A DNA stretch of 64,000 bases from Laguncularia racemosa (lineage: Eukaryota > Streptophyta > Magnoliopsida > Myrtales > Combretaceae). Each line of letters begins with the position of its first letter. Within the stretch, counting starts at the first letter, position 1. Both the position numbers and the translations under genes were made by a program. Below, piece after piece: positions 1 to 12,484 of this stretch. The stretch is from the NCBI GenBank assembly GCA_037954665.1, contig JBBMOL010000183.1:9276-73275 (forward strand), written 5' to 3'. Under the pieces are notes generated by a model, which worked only from the letters and a program-made list of their open reading frames with translations, was not told the origin of the DNA and made no database searches.

Positions 1-1659
1 CATTCTGTGTGCATGAAGTTGAGGTGACCTGATCTAGATCTGTTAGAGTCCGACCCACGACCTGACCCTGTTGCCTGACACTTACCAACGCATCATCAAC
101 GACAACTTGATTTTGGTAGTTGAGTTCTTTTTTTTTTTAAAGATAATAATAATATTAATTAAAAATCTCTAATAAATGAAACTTTTGTTTTAGTAGTTGT
201 TTTGTAGGTTCAACATTTCTTACTTATATCATGTAGTTTAGTTTTCATCAATATGATTGACATTTAATTGCATATTTGCTCATCGTAATCTTATGTATTG
301 TATAACTTTCATATGTGTTAATTTAGTAGTTGCTTGTCATAATTAATGCATTCTATTCATGTATCCATATGATTGGGTTATTTGCATGTTCATTGTGTTC
401 AATTGATATGTTATAGGTTCCATCTTGTTAATTAATTTATCAACATTATAATATAATTGATTGATGAAGTTTCATGATGAACTAATCACATATGTGTGCT
501 GGACAACACTAATTAACATAATGGTGATGTATCATGTATCTGTTGAGTTGTTTGCATTACCTTTTTTTTTTTTAAAAGAGAAAAATAGGAAGGGAAAGAG
601 CTAATTACCGTACTTTTATTTTGTGTGTTTGAAATTTTAGTTAATTAGTTTGCTAAGTATCATATTAGTGTTTTTATATTCATTAGGTGGGAACCATTGT
701 ATAAACCCTACATGTTATGGTGTAACTATCGCTTAAGGTCGATTAAGTTCTCAACTAGTTTAAATTTTAAATAATAATAATAAAATATATCAAATGAAAA
801 ATTTTAAATAATAAATAATAATAAATTGGTTATCCATGATATGATTTTCCTTAAACATTTTTTTGATAAATAGTAATGATTGAAAAATATTTTTTCATTT
901 AGAAAAATGATTTTTATAAAAATAAAAAACCTTAAATTGGTGTTTTTCAAAATTAAGACTAAGTTTTTTTTTTTTTAAAAAAATAGAAATACTAGAATTA
1001 GGTATTACGATCTTTCTTAATAAAATTAAAATGATAAAAATTCAACTTGTCTCGATCTTATAAATAAAATTAACTAACCCATCAAATTTTTATAAAAAAC
1101 ATAATTACATTGGTTTAATCCCAACTAACAGATATGTACATACTTATGGAGCAACCATAAAAAATGTAAAAACTTTATTTTTCCATATCATTTTTTTCAA
1201 ATAAAAAATAATAACCGGCAAAAAAATTCGTAATAAGAAAAAAAAAATCTTTATGTCATACTGATTTGTTTTATGTCTTATTTGTATGAAAATGTTATTT
1301 TTCTTATATATAATCACGAAAGGGATTTAAATGAGGCATTTAATTCATATTTAAAAAAATAATAAGTGATAATCGTTTAAATTTTAATAAGTTAGCTACT
1401 AAACGTAGTATCTTTAGTCAAATTTTTTTTCTAAAAAGACATTTTTTTAGAAAATTCATAGACTGATAGCTAGTTAAGGTTAATTCATCCAATTAGTACT
1501 AACTCATTTTTATTTTTTAGCTTAGGTTGGTGGTGACTCTAATTCTTAAAATAATTAAAAAAAATAGAGTTTTTTTTCCTTAATTTTACTGTATAATAAC
1601 TTGTATTAAGTATATTAGGTTTAATATAGTTTAAATTAAGGAAAATTCAAAGTTAGGCT
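1..1659. other. AT-rich flank, no gene seen
   Basis: The stretch is AT-rich with many short A and T runs. I found no long reading frame and no recognisable transposon protein on either strand. The first 120 bases are less AT-rich than the rest. This is the left flank of element C. The copia gag seen right of C does not visibly continue here, so the left junction is either rearranged or misplaced by a few bases. Confidence 0.5.
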
Positions 1660-2301
1660 TGACAATTGAGTTTCACTAGGATATCAAAGGTAGATGAATA
1701 AAGGTATGGGTCCTTCTAAATATGGAAGAAAATAGTAGATGAGTGCAACGTAATTTTTGTAGAAAACGAGTTGGTTAGGTGGATATTACGCATCGTAAGA
1801 ACAAACACACAACCTAATTACTACTTGATATGACCATAAGTAATAACTAAAGGTCAATTGCCACAATCTTTGTTAAATGGATTGATAAGAGTAAAGTATT
1901 TGAGATTAAGAACCCACAAATAGAGAAAGGATATTTGGTACATTCTAAAAGATGATGATATGATTGAGTATAGAAATGGACTATTTATAATAAGTCTATT
2001 AGGGTAAAAGATAAAAGTGATAAATAATATAACCTTAAAAGGGTAAATTACAATGTTTAATAATATCTAGAAAGGGAAAAACAATAAAGAAAGCATAAAA
2101 GACAATATGAAATCAGTTATTTGTTAAATGTTAGTGGGACATGTGTTGTCGTGCTACTTGGGGTCCCTTTGGTAGACAAGACAAGTTGTATGAAGGTGGG
2201 TTGGTTCGAGCAGTTTGAGCCCTAGCATTCTAGATTAGACTGTTCGCCTTAGGTTGGCTCATGGTCTTGAGTCAGCTTTTAATGTTGCTCACCTTGGGTT
2301 A

Positions 2302-3938
2302 TGATGGGTGTCGAGTCCAACAAAAATAAAACCTACTCCTAGACAATTATATGATTGCATATAGTGGTGAGTAGGGTCGAATCCACAGAGATTGGTAAAG
2401 ATATTTCTATTCAAATACAACAATAAAGAAAAGAAAAATGGGGGGTTTTTTTTGTGAATCAAATAAAGTAAAGCAAGGTAAGAAAATCAAATATTGATAA
2501 AAAGCCTAGCCAAAGGAATCAAGATAGTTTAATTCTAGGAATTGATCATTGATGCAAATGTTTCTATTCTTAGTTCTAGATAAATTGGTTATGGTTATTA
2601 ACAAGCTCTAACAACCTATCTCTCCTTACTTTCTCGATATCCTCCAACAAGCGCTTCGAATTATTTCCCTTATTGATTAGACAACCCCAGACAAGCGCTT
2701 AGGATTTAATCTATCAATAGCATTAAAATCTAGAGAGACCACCAATTCATGCCAGTAGATTATAAGATAACCTATTTAAACATGATCACACACCTCCATA
2801 ACATGAATTCGATCATCTATTCTTATAACCGAACATGTTATCGTGTCACTAAGACTAGAACAATCAAACAATTACGGATTTGACGTGCTAGTTGACAATA
2901 TATTATCTTGCTAATTAAGTAGAAGAGCTCTATTCATACCAATCAACAAAATAATAATGACAAAACAATCAGAAGATATATGAATACCCAAAAACAAAGA
3001 ATAGAATAAATACAAGTCAATTAAACCTCACAATTCGTGGAGAATTAAACATCTATGACCCTTTGGCTAGAAAAGTAGCTTAGCCACTCATGTTCATAAG
3101 AAAAACGAAAATAAAAAGTAAAGACATAATAAACCCGGATAGCTTGCTCTGCCTCCGGCCTTCCTTCTTGTTTCCCAGATCAAAGGTAAAAAGTTTGAAA
3201 GAAAGATTAAAGATTTAAAGATTTAAAGATTGTCTTAACCCTCTAGGGTTGGTTCTATTTATAATGTTTGAAGGATGGCATGTGATCTTTTGCTAGCAAG
3301 ATACGAAGATATCTTTCCTTTTCTAAGTAGATTTCGAGAAGTGAAGATTCGTCCGCTTGGCACGCCCTACCACACGGCCGTGGGTCAAGCCGTGTCACCC
3401 TCTGTGCATATTCTTCAAGTTTTCATCCACGCCCAGTGTGTACCACGGTCCAACACACGGCCAGATTTAAACCCGTGCCATCCTCTGCCTATGTTCAACA
3501 AGTCTTCATCCTCGTCCAGAGTGTGCCACGGTCTACACCACGGTTAGATCCTAGGCCGTGCCTTGCTCTATCAAAGTTCCACAAGTTCTTCTCCTTGGCA
3601 CGTTTAGCTTCCACCACGGCTTCAAGCAGGGTTTGATCCACGACTTCCACCACGGCCGTGCCCTAGGCCGTGTCACACCTTCTCCTCATGCAATGTGTAG
3701 CACGGTGTAAAACATGGCCAAATCTCCAACCGTGTCTCAATCTGGAGGTGTAATTCCTTGTCTTGATCCAAGTTGTAGATGACTTCTCTAATTTACTTGA
3801 ATTAACATCCTTGACTCCATTTTACCTGATTTATCACCATTATTAGAATTAAGTACCATTTCCTTATGATTTCTATAAAATAAATAATAATTTAACACAA
3901 TTTATACTATAAGGATTGAGTATAAAATGGCTCTATCA
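2302..3938 (-). mobile_element. Solo LTR inside C's 3' LTR
   Basis: The copy begins TGATGGGTG and ends CTCTATCA, so it has TG..CA-type ends on either strand. It is flanked by GGTTA (2297-2301) and AGTTA (3939-3943), a 4-of-5 match suggesting a decayed TSD. On the minus strand it starts TGATAGAGCC and ends after a GGAGTAGGTTTTATTTTTG segment, which I associate with gypsy LTRs. No primer site, gag or pol lies beside it, so it is a solo LTR. The 3' half carries repeated CACGGCCGTG-like palindromes. The orientation is inferred from general LTR resemblance only. Confidence 0.65.
3355..3765. repeat. CACGGCCGTG palindrome cluster in solo LTR
   Basis: Within about 400 bp the motif CACGGCCGTG or close variants recurs, with exact copies near 3373 and 3651. 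Variants such as GGCCGTGTCAC and ACACGGCCA lie between. The cluster is markedly more GC-rich than its surroundings. Open frames across it are by-products of the repeat and not genes. Confidence 0.8.
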
Positions 3939-4227
3939 AGTTAGCACATGGCTCATCATTTGGAAATGTTGTCATGCTGATGTTAACTTAAGGACAACTG
4001 AATTAGCTTAAATCGAGTTGATGGCAGTCAGATTGGTGCTTGAAGCTTTGAGAGGAAAGAACATTGTGGTAGAGAGAGTGGGATGAGTAGAGAAGTGGTA
4101 GAGCCTTATGTCTTAGGTAAACAAGACCTCATCCTTAAGAAGTTGCTTGGTTAGAATCCTATACGTCAAGTTCTATAATCCTTGAGTATAAGCTCAAGTG
4201 GGGGGCCCTGTATATTGATGACCATCA

Positions 4228-6268
4228 TCACTTTAGGGTGGTGAAGGATTTACCCTCAAATCAAAATGGTCTCTTAGTGGCTCTTTGACAATATATGGGT
4301 TGAGATCAGTAATATTGAAGGTAGCAGAGAGTGTATACTCCTTTAGTAAGTCAATCTTGTAAGGATTATAATTGATCTTTTAGAGTACTTGGAATGGTCC
4401 ATCTACCCTAAAAGTAAGCTTGTTCATTCAACAATTAGGGAATCTCCGCTTCCCTACTTGAATCCAGTCAAGAACTCTAAGTTGAAATTGTATAGCTTAA
4501 TGACCATGGCTCTATTGCTATTACTTAGTAGTAGTGTTTTCAATTTGCTTGAAAACTTTGTGATGTGGTTTTTGTATTTCCATCACCCAATCGACCTTAC
4601 TCTAGCTTTCCTCATTTGAGCTTGATATGGGTAGTTAGTCAAGAGGAATAGTGGGATTGTACCCATAAAGAACCTTAAATGGGGATTTACTAGTGGTACT
4701 ATGTGCTAATTTATTGTGGGCAAATTGTACAATGGGTAGGCATAAGTCCCATTTAGTTAAATTATTTCCAATAGTTACTCAAAGTAAAAACCCTTGCGTC
4801 TTGTTAACTACCTCAATTTGGTCATCACTCTACAAATGGCAAGACACATTTAACATAAGCTTAGTGCTAAGTCGTCACTATAAGGTCTTCTAGAAAAAGC
4901 TTAAGAATTTTAGGTCTTGATCAGACACTATGCTCATCAGAATCCCATGCAATTGAACTATTTCCTACAAGTTAGCAATATAGAGGGCATCATCAGTTTT
5001 ATGGCAAGGGATGAAGTGAGCCATTTAGATAAACTGATCAACAATCATAAATATAAAGTCTTTTCCTCTCATAGTCCTTGGTAACCTTAATATAAAGTCA
5101 ACGCTCAGGTTGGACCATGGTTTGGTTAACATAGCTAAAGGCATAAATTGGCTAGGCTCAACTCAACACTTGGCCTTTTGATAGGTTATGCACCTCTTGA
5201 GCACCTTGTGTACATCCTTCATCATTTGTGGCGAAAAGAAGTGTTCTTTAAACAATTTATATGTTCTCTTCTCACTTAAATGGGTGGTTAGTCCTCCACT
5301 ATGAGCTTCTTTCACTAGAAGTTTCCTAACAAAATAAAACGGAGTATAAAGTTGATCTCCTCAAAATAGATATTTGTCATTTAGGTAATAACCTCTAACA
5401 ACCTTTCCATAGCCATAGTTAGTTACAATGGGACCAAAGTAAGGGTCTTTTTCATACTACTAGGTGATTAGCTCAAAACCTAATAACTTAGCCTATAAAG
5501 TCATGATCAGAGCATACCTTCGTGAGAAGGAATTAGCTACAACATAACCCTTCTCCTTCTTGTACTTCACAACATGCAAGAATCCTTTCATGAATTATAA
5601 CTAGCAAACTTGGCATTTGGATAATTTCTATTGTCCCTTGATGTACTTTAGAGATTCATGATTGGCATAAATAATGAAATCTCATGGTAAGAGGTAGTAT
5701 TGCCTCATTATGAGAGCATAAATGAGTTAATAGAACTCTTTGACACATATAGAATTGTTTAAAGTGGCTCCATTAAGCTTTTCACTATGGCAAGCAATAG
5801 GTTGGCCTTCTTACATTAGTATAGCATCGATCCCTACACCCGATAGTTTACATTCTAATTCAAATACCTTCTCAAAATTAGGTAGTACCAACACTAGGGT
5901 TATAGTTAACCTTTTTTTAATCTCCTAGAAATTTCTTTGAGCCTTTTCTCCCTATTTAAACTCTACATTCTTAAGTTTTCAGCTCAGTAAGAGGTAAAAC
6001 AATAATGCTGAAGTTTTGAATGAAACACTAATGGAAGGATACAAGCCCATGAAAATGTCACACGTCCGATACGTTCTTTGGAGTAGGCCAGTCTCAAATA
6101 GCTCAGACTTTCTCCTTGTCTACCTTCACTCCTTCACTACCCACAAAATCCCAAAAACATAATCTCATCTTGGTATAAAATACACTTCTTTTAGTTTCTA
6201 AACAATTGATTAGCTTGGAGGGTGATGAAGACTGCTTACAATTGTTCGACATAGGTCCTCAAGTCAAG
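4228..6268 (-). pseudogene. Element C pol, 3' part: RT end, RNase H, integrase (decayed)
   Basis: Minus-strand translation, with many stops, gives in order the end of RT (YVEQL..AVF near 6230-6262), an RNase H tail, a degenerate integrase zinc-finger region near 5150-5260, the integrase core near 4690-5130, and a C-terminal module near 4240-4500. Core landmarks are SVDFILRLPRT (first Asp), IVSDQDLKFLS (second Asp) and DDQIEVVNKT (Glu), so all three catalytic positions can still be read. The tail resembles the GPF/GPY module (RVDGPFQVL) and runs to the LTR edge. It continues the RT at 17982 across the Athila insertion. Function is lost. Confidence 0.75.
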
Positions 6269-6273
6269 CCTAT

Positions 6274-7779
6274 TGTTGATGATTGTAACCACATAAATTA
6301 AAAATCCTTTTTACCTTAAGTCTTCCTTATAATCAATTAAGTAAGCGTACCTATCGAGTTTAGTAGTATAGAGTTCATGCACAGATATCGTTCCCTTAGG
6401 GATCTGCGAGTAATAATACTGACTATAAATCACTATCCAACCACACAATTTCGAGTGAATTTGATTACATTAAATCACTCAACAAAGAAATGTAACACTT
6501 AAATTAAACACATAATTAAAATTTAGTAAATTCAATAATCAAAGACATACCCTACCCTTATTACTCCTCTAATTATCATATGACTTCATCTTTAAAATTT
6601 CACTTAACAAATAACAATTATCTCTGAATCGTGGAGTATCTAATACCAAATCAATGTTCCTCCTAGAATCATTAATTCCTAACTCTAATTACATTAACAA
6701 AGATTCCTCTTTCATTAACATTATTAGAATTGCATTAAAACCCTAGGACCCTCAATTAGGTCGGAATATATCAATTCAACCTAATACGAAATACTCATGC
6801 TCTCTATCCCTAGATTGCATACAAGTCTCTTTATATCCATATTTGATCTATTCTAATAAGAGATTTTCCAATCAACTTAGAAGAAATTAATGTAAATTCA
6901 ATGCTGGCTAAACATTAAATCACAAAACATGATAAACAATATGAATAAATTTAGAGAAAATTAACCATTCATGAATTGCACAATCAATCCAATGTCATAT
7001 GATAATTAGGGTTTCATAAGGTTCAGGTATGAAATAAACTAGCAACACATGGTTTTCAAAGTTAAAATCAATGGAATAAAAAGACTCATGTGAATAAAAC
7101 CCTCTAAAGGTAAGAGTTGAATTGTTGTTTCTTAATCTGCATTTCTCTTCCCACGGATTCAATTCGTTACGTTTTCTTTCTTTCCTTTCTTTTTGATTTC
7201 TTGATTCTGTTCTTCTCTTACGGATGCTAGTTCTTGATGTCCTCTTTGATTCGGAATGCTACCATAGGGTATTCAGAATGAAGCCAGGAGGAAAAAGTCC
7301 CTAAAAAATAAAACAAGGCGTCTATTTATAGTTATGTGAAAACAGGATTCAGCATGGGCGTCAGCACGACCGTGATGACTTCAAAACACGTTATTTTCAC
7401 TGCCCAGTTCAGCACGACCTCCAGTACGGCCGTGCTCGGGGCAGGGCTGAAAAGAATTCTTATCACTAATCATCAACACAGACTGTGCTGAACCTAGGGC
7501 ATATTTTGACATAACTGCTGGTCATTTTTTTTTATCCAGCACCGGCGTCTGCATGGGTTGTGTTGAAGGTTGTGCTGAGCTGAAAATCATTTTTCTTTGT
7601 TTTTTGCCAAATTTCATCTCGCCTTTGCTCATATCATCTTTAAAACTTTCCTTTGTCTCCATTAACGCTTGAAATTAAAATTTAATCATATAAGTAACAT
7701 TTTCTTCACAAATTAGATGAAATCCATATAAAATTATAACTAATAAGCACTAGAATTAAGGGTCTTCCGACACTTATCA
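6274..7779 (-). repeat. Athila 3' LTR
   Basis: Near-identical in layout to 16487-17976. Plus-strand edges are TGTTGATGATTG at the left and CACTTATCA at the right, so the element's own LTR reads TGATAAGTG...CATCAACA. About 1506 bp long. The 7320-7570 part carries CACGGCCGTG-like palindromes and a TGCTGA-rich stretch. Open frames on the plus strand are spurious. Confidence 0.85.
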
Positions 7780-8227
7780 AATCTGCCCACACTTAACCGT
7801 TTGCTTGTCCTCAATCAAACAAAATAAGGAAAAAATACATTTCCTCTAATCAATTGTATTAATAGTTAGACCTTAAATCACAAGTAGCATCCTTTATTTA
7901 ATTCAATCTTAGTGATTCATTAGTGCCTACTCCTCAAAGCTACCATGATTGTACGTGTACCTGATATACAAAAATTGGAGTTTACAGATTAATCTAAGTA
8001 AGTTAAACTATTACTCTTACCATTTAAGAAATGCTTCCCAAATTACAAAGAAAGTCAAACAAAGCAAAAGTGGCTTAGTCATATCTCACCACTTACTAGA
8101 GAATATATAAACTGTTCAACTACCTCTTCTAAGTATAGCAACCTCAAGTGAAAGTATATGGCATCCATCCTTTCCCTGGATTTTCTCCCTCTTTTTGTTA
8201 AATCTCTCATTTTTTTTTTTAGTTTTC

Positions 8228-8262
<35 letters not shown>

Positions 8263-9486
8263 TTTAGTTATTTAAGATCTTGCAACTTATGTAATGAATG
8301 TTCAGTTGATAATCCTGGGCTTGTCACCTAAGTTAATAGACATTGTCCCCTCAATTGAAGGCTTCCCTATAGACTTAATTATTCAAGTTACAAGATCCAT
8401 TGAACTTTGCCTTTTTTGTATCCCATCTTGTTATTATAATATCATTGGTCGGCCGATCCTAAGTTAGACAACCTTAGGTGACCGGGTTTTAAAGGGACTC
8501 CATCGAACCTCCATTATCTTAACCTTAGAGATTCATAAAGATACTGTTAACTTGGGGAACCTAAGTCATTGGAGTAGTAGCTTATTACTTCTTTAATTAA
8601 GTGACTAGTCAGTAACGAAGTTAGACTTTGCTCTTTTGAGGGACCAAAGCCTACCCATATTGATTAATCTTTTCTCATTATTGCATCAATTAACACATTA
8701 ATTAATTAATTTTCAAAGAGATTACTTAAGAGAAATCACCAAGTGATAGATTTCATATGCAGTTTTCACAAAAAAAGTTAGAAGAGCTCTTGAAGTTTTT
8801 GAAAAAGGTAAATATATTAACTAATAAGCTTAAAAATACACCATTTGACTTTAAACTAATGACTTCTATTTATTTCATAACTCTAGAATCAATAATTAAT
8901 TAGTAAGTAAGATTCCCCCACTTAGTTTCATCTTGAAATTCCAACTAAGTATACCAAGTCTAACAATAGGTGAATAAGGAACACAGAATCGCTGACTTAT
9001 ATGAGCACAATTTCAAGGATCTCAATTTCTCAATTTTCTTTGTTCTATATATACCTTTCCCTACACTTATTCAAGACATTGTCCCCAATGTCTTCCTAAA
9101 TCAAGCACACAAAAGGGAAAAGGAAAAAAGAAACTTCCCTGGGTTTTGCATAAATTGGTCGTATTTAAAGAAATAGTTTATGAATCATTCATATTCTAGG
9201 GATAGTAGCGCAAAGGGAAATGACAAACAGCAACTAGTAGAACCTATGTATAGTTATGTCTCATCAACCTAAAAAAATATCCAATGAAAAAAAAAAACAA
9301 AGGAAAAGGTTAAAATCATAAAGTAAAAAAATAAATAAAAGCAGAAAGAACCATTCCATTATGTCTCAAAACAGAAAAAAAAAATAAAAATTTATGGGTT
9401 ACCTCCTATCAAGCGCTGTTGTTTAACATCGTTCGCTTGACACAATGAAGTCTTTTTTTTATTAAGTCATGAGAGGGTGAAGTCTG
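7780..9486 (-). other. Athila 3' noncoding region with TA microsatellite
   Basis: About 1.7 kb between the end of integrase and the 3' LTR without convincing coding potential. The plus-strand frame at 8970-9176 matches nothing I recognise. Next to the LTR the minus strand reads a purine-rich AAGTGTGGGCAGATT, a likely polypurine tract at 7780-7795. A TA repeat lies near 8234-8260. Athila elements commonly carry a long region here, sometimes envelope-like; none is recognisable in this copy. Confidence 0.6.
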
Positions 9487-10675
9487 AACTCCTCTTGGCT
9501 CTTTTTTTCCTCTCTAGTCCCAAAATATAGCTTCAATTGCTACCTGTTCACTTTAAATGTATGTTTATTGGGGTGTTCCAATTCCACTGCTCCATGAGGA
9601 AAGACTTGGTGAATCTTGAATGGCTCTGACCCCTTCGATCTCAGCTTACCTGGGAAGAGTTTCAGCTGTGAATTGAATAAGGGAACATGGTCTCCTTCAC
9701 AAAATTGTTTCGGATGATGAATCCGCATGTCATGATATCTCTTCACCTTTTCTTTATAAATTCACATGTTGTCATAAGCCATTGCACGCCACTCATCAAG
9801 TTCATTCAGTTGGAATTTCCTCTTCCTACCAGTAGCTTCCAAATCCATGTTGAGAGCACGTATGGACCAAAAGTTTCTATGTTCCAACTCCATTGGTAGA
9901 TGACAAGCTTTTCTAAATATCAAGCGGTATGAGGTGGTACCTAAAGGAGTTTTGAAGGCTGTCATGTAGGCCCATAAAGCATCGTCTAACTTTTTAGACC
10001 AATCTTTGCGATGATGTTTTACCGTCTTCTCCAAAATTCTTTTCAGCTCACGGTTAGAAACCTTTACCTGGACACTCATCTGTGGGTGATAGGGGGTCGT
10101 TAATCTATGGGTGACCCCATCTTGCTTCAATACTTTCTCCAGTTACACGTTATAGAAATGTGTTACCCTATCATTGATTAAAGCTTGCGGTGCTCTAAAC
10201 CTAGAAAAAGTTTCCTCAAAAAGTTAACCACTACTATGGTGTCATTAGTGGGCAAAGGTTGAGCCTCCAACCATTTAGACACATAATCCACCACCACAAT
10301 GATATATTTGTTTCCAAAAGAGTTTGGAAATGGTCCTATGAAATCAATCCCCCATACATCAAAGACCTCACACTCTAGTATAAAATTTTGGGGCATCTCA
10401 TCACATTTTGACATATTCCTAACTCGTTGGCATATGTCACATGTCTTCACAAAGGAGAAAGAATCCTTGAATATGGTTGGCTAATAAAATCCTAATTCCA
10501 ACACCTTATGGGCAGTCCTATTCACACTATAATGGCTGCTAGTTGGCCCGGTATGATAGTGCTTCAAAATTTCTTACCTTTCTTGCTCGGATACATATCA
10601 CCTAATCACCTGATTTGCACAGACACAAAACAAGAATGGTTCCTCCCAAAAATAGTGCTTTAACTCAACAAATAA
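9487..10675 (-). pseudogene. Athila integrase
   Basis: Minus-strand frames, broken by stops, cover the whole integrase. In order: an N-terminal HHCC region (HYHTGP..HYS near 10560 and CDICQR near 10430), the core with the first Asp in WGIDFIGPFP and second Asp in LINDRVTHF, and the region where the catalytic Glu normally stands in GQVE. This copy reads VQVKVSNREL, so Glu is replaced by Lys. After it come GTTSYRLIFRKACHLPMELEH and the C-terminal LFPGKLRSKGSEPFKI..FPHGAVELEHP module, both standard for the family. Integrase would insert the element's cDNA; the lost Glu and stops rule out activity. Confidence 0.85.
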
Positions 10676-12392
10676 TCACTTCTTTTGTCGAGACATTTTA
10701 TCACTAGGGAGTATCTTACAAACAAGATAATTTGCAAAATTAGCAAACCATGGTTCAGAGATATCACTTACCTTATTAATATGACAAAGTCCTTCCTTTG
10801 GAAAAGCATCATCAATCTCATCTTCTTTCAATTTCTCCATGTGTAGGTTCTCTAAGCAAGATAGGTGGTCAGCTGCTAGATTCTCAACTCCCTTTTTGTC
10901 CCTAATCTCCAGATCAAATTCTTGTAGTAGCAAGATCCATCGAATGAGGCATGGTTTCACATCTGTCTTGGACAAAAGATACCTAAGAGCTAAATGGTTA
11001 GTGTAAACAATTACTTTGGACAAGATCAAATATGATCGAAACTTATTAAAAGCAAAACTTACAGCAAGAAGTTTCTTTTTGATCGTAGTGTAGTTCTCTT
11101 AAGCACTTGTGAGGGTCTTACTAGCATAGTAAATAGGTTAAAAGTGCTTATCCCTCCTTTGTCCCAAAACTACTCCTATAGAAAAATCACTCGCATCACA
11201 CATCAATTCAAAGGGAAGATCCCAATCAGGAGCCACCATGATAGGTGCTTAGGTCAATTTTTCCTTAAGCGTATTAAACGCTTTAAGGTACTCATTGGTG
11301 AAATCATAGGGCATGTCTTTTTCCAATAGTCATGTTGATGGACTATTTTTGAGAAATCTTTAATGAACCTTCTATAGAACCCGATGTGCCTAAGCAAACT
11401 TTGAATGGCTCTTATTGAAGAAGGTGGTGGAAGTTTTGCAATTGTGCTTACCTTTGCATCATCCACTTCGATTCCTCTATGAGAGATTTTATACCCTAGG
11501 ACTATACCCTCCTTCACCATAAAATGACATTTCTCCCAGTTCAAAACCAGATTTGTCTCTTCACATTGAATTAAAACTCTTTTCAAATTAATGAGACAAT
11601 CATCAAAAGAATCACCAAAGATGGAGAAATCGTCTATAAAGACTTCCATGATGTCCTCCACTAAATCTTCAAAGATATCTAGCATACACTGTTGAAACGT
11701 AGCTGGTGCATTGCATAGCCTGAAAGGCATATGCCTATAAGTGAAAGTATCATAGGGATAAGTGAACGAAGTCTATTCTTGATCCTCATGAGCGATTGGG
11801 ATTTGGAAATACCCTGACATTCCATCTAAAAAACAGTAATATAGATGTCCTGCTAACCGCTCCAACATCTGATCCATAAAAGGAAGGGGAAAGTGGTCCT
11901 TGCGAGTTGCCTCATTCAGCCTTCTATAATCTATAAACACTCGCCACTCGATTACAATCCTCATGGGTATGAGTTTGTTCTTTTTGTTAGGCACCACCAT
12001 CATTCCCCCCTTTCTTTGGTACTACTTGCATAGGGTTGACCTATGGACCGTAAAAAATAGGATAGATTAACCCTGCATCTAGAAGCTTAATCACCTCCTT
12101 CTTTACAACTTCCTTCATGTTGGGATTTAGCCTTCTCTGAGGTTGAACCACCGGTTTAAAATTATCCTCAAGCAGAATTTTATGGGTGCAGAATGAATGG
12201 CTAATACCCTTAATGTCTGATATCTTCCAAGCAAGAGCTCGCTTATGCTCTCTCAAAACTCCCAATAAACTTTCTCTTTGCTTCTTTATCAAATCAGCCG
12301 AAATGATGATAGGGAGCTTGGAATCAGCCTCCAGAAAAGCATATTCCAGATATTCAGGGAATTACTTCATCTCAGGTTTTAGAGGTTCTTCC
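10676..12392 (-). pseudogene. Athila reverse transcriptase and RNase H
   Basis: Read on the minus strand from 12392 down. The lead-in has YAFLEADSKLPIIIS and ILLEDNFKPVVQPQRRLNP. RT follows with RVFIDYRRLNEATRKDHFPL, CFLDGMSGYFQIPIA, PFRLCNAPATFQ and the catalytic box VFIDDFSIFGDSF (FIDD intact). RNase H starts near MCDASDF (first Asp kept). The conserved KELLAV box reads KKLLAV, so the catalytic Glu is Lys, and the YTDH box reads YTNH, so a catalytic Asp is Asn. Both look like G-to-A changes on the coding strand. Stops interrupt at several points. The enzyme would copy element RNA into cDNA; this copy cannot. Confidence 0.88.
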
Positions 12393-12484
12393 ACAGATGG
12401 TTTCAATCTTACTTCCTCCCTAGACTCTATCTTCTCAAACCCCCTTTGACAAACTACTTCCTCTCAAGCTTTCAACTGAGCTAT
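12393..12484. repeat. 92-bp direct duplication, copy 1
   Basis: Starts ACAGATGG and ends GAGCTAT. It is repeated at 13893-13984 with about three mismatches, on the far side of the solo LTR. It is part of the Athila pol lead-in, and the single ancestral copy must have been coding sequence. Ordinary LTR insertions duplicate 5 bp, so this length is abnormal. Confidence 0.9.

Larger units (their letters stand above)
1660..4227 (-). repeat. 3' LTR of element C, with nested solo LTR
   Basis: 1660-2301 and 3939-4227 align with 20678-21091 and 24452-24932. Shared landmarks are a segment near GATATCAAA..TAGATGAATAA, a TTGATATGA..AAGTAATAA segment, a TCTAGAAAGGG segment and the AGGACAACTGAATTAGCTT segment. 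The end toward pol reads CCATCA, the reverse of a TGATGG LTR start. Removing the nested 1637-bp LTR leaves about 926 bp. The outer end at 1660 was chosen where similarity to the other LTR begins and is approximate. Confidence 0.65.

Noticed and set aside
3275..3636. Overlapping plus-strand frames near 3.3-3.6 kb
   Set aside because: They lie in the palindrome cluster of a solo LTR and match nothing.
3355..3765. CRISPR-like array in the palindrome clusters
   Set aside because: Units and spacings are irregular, the sequence is an LTR, and the genome is a plant's.
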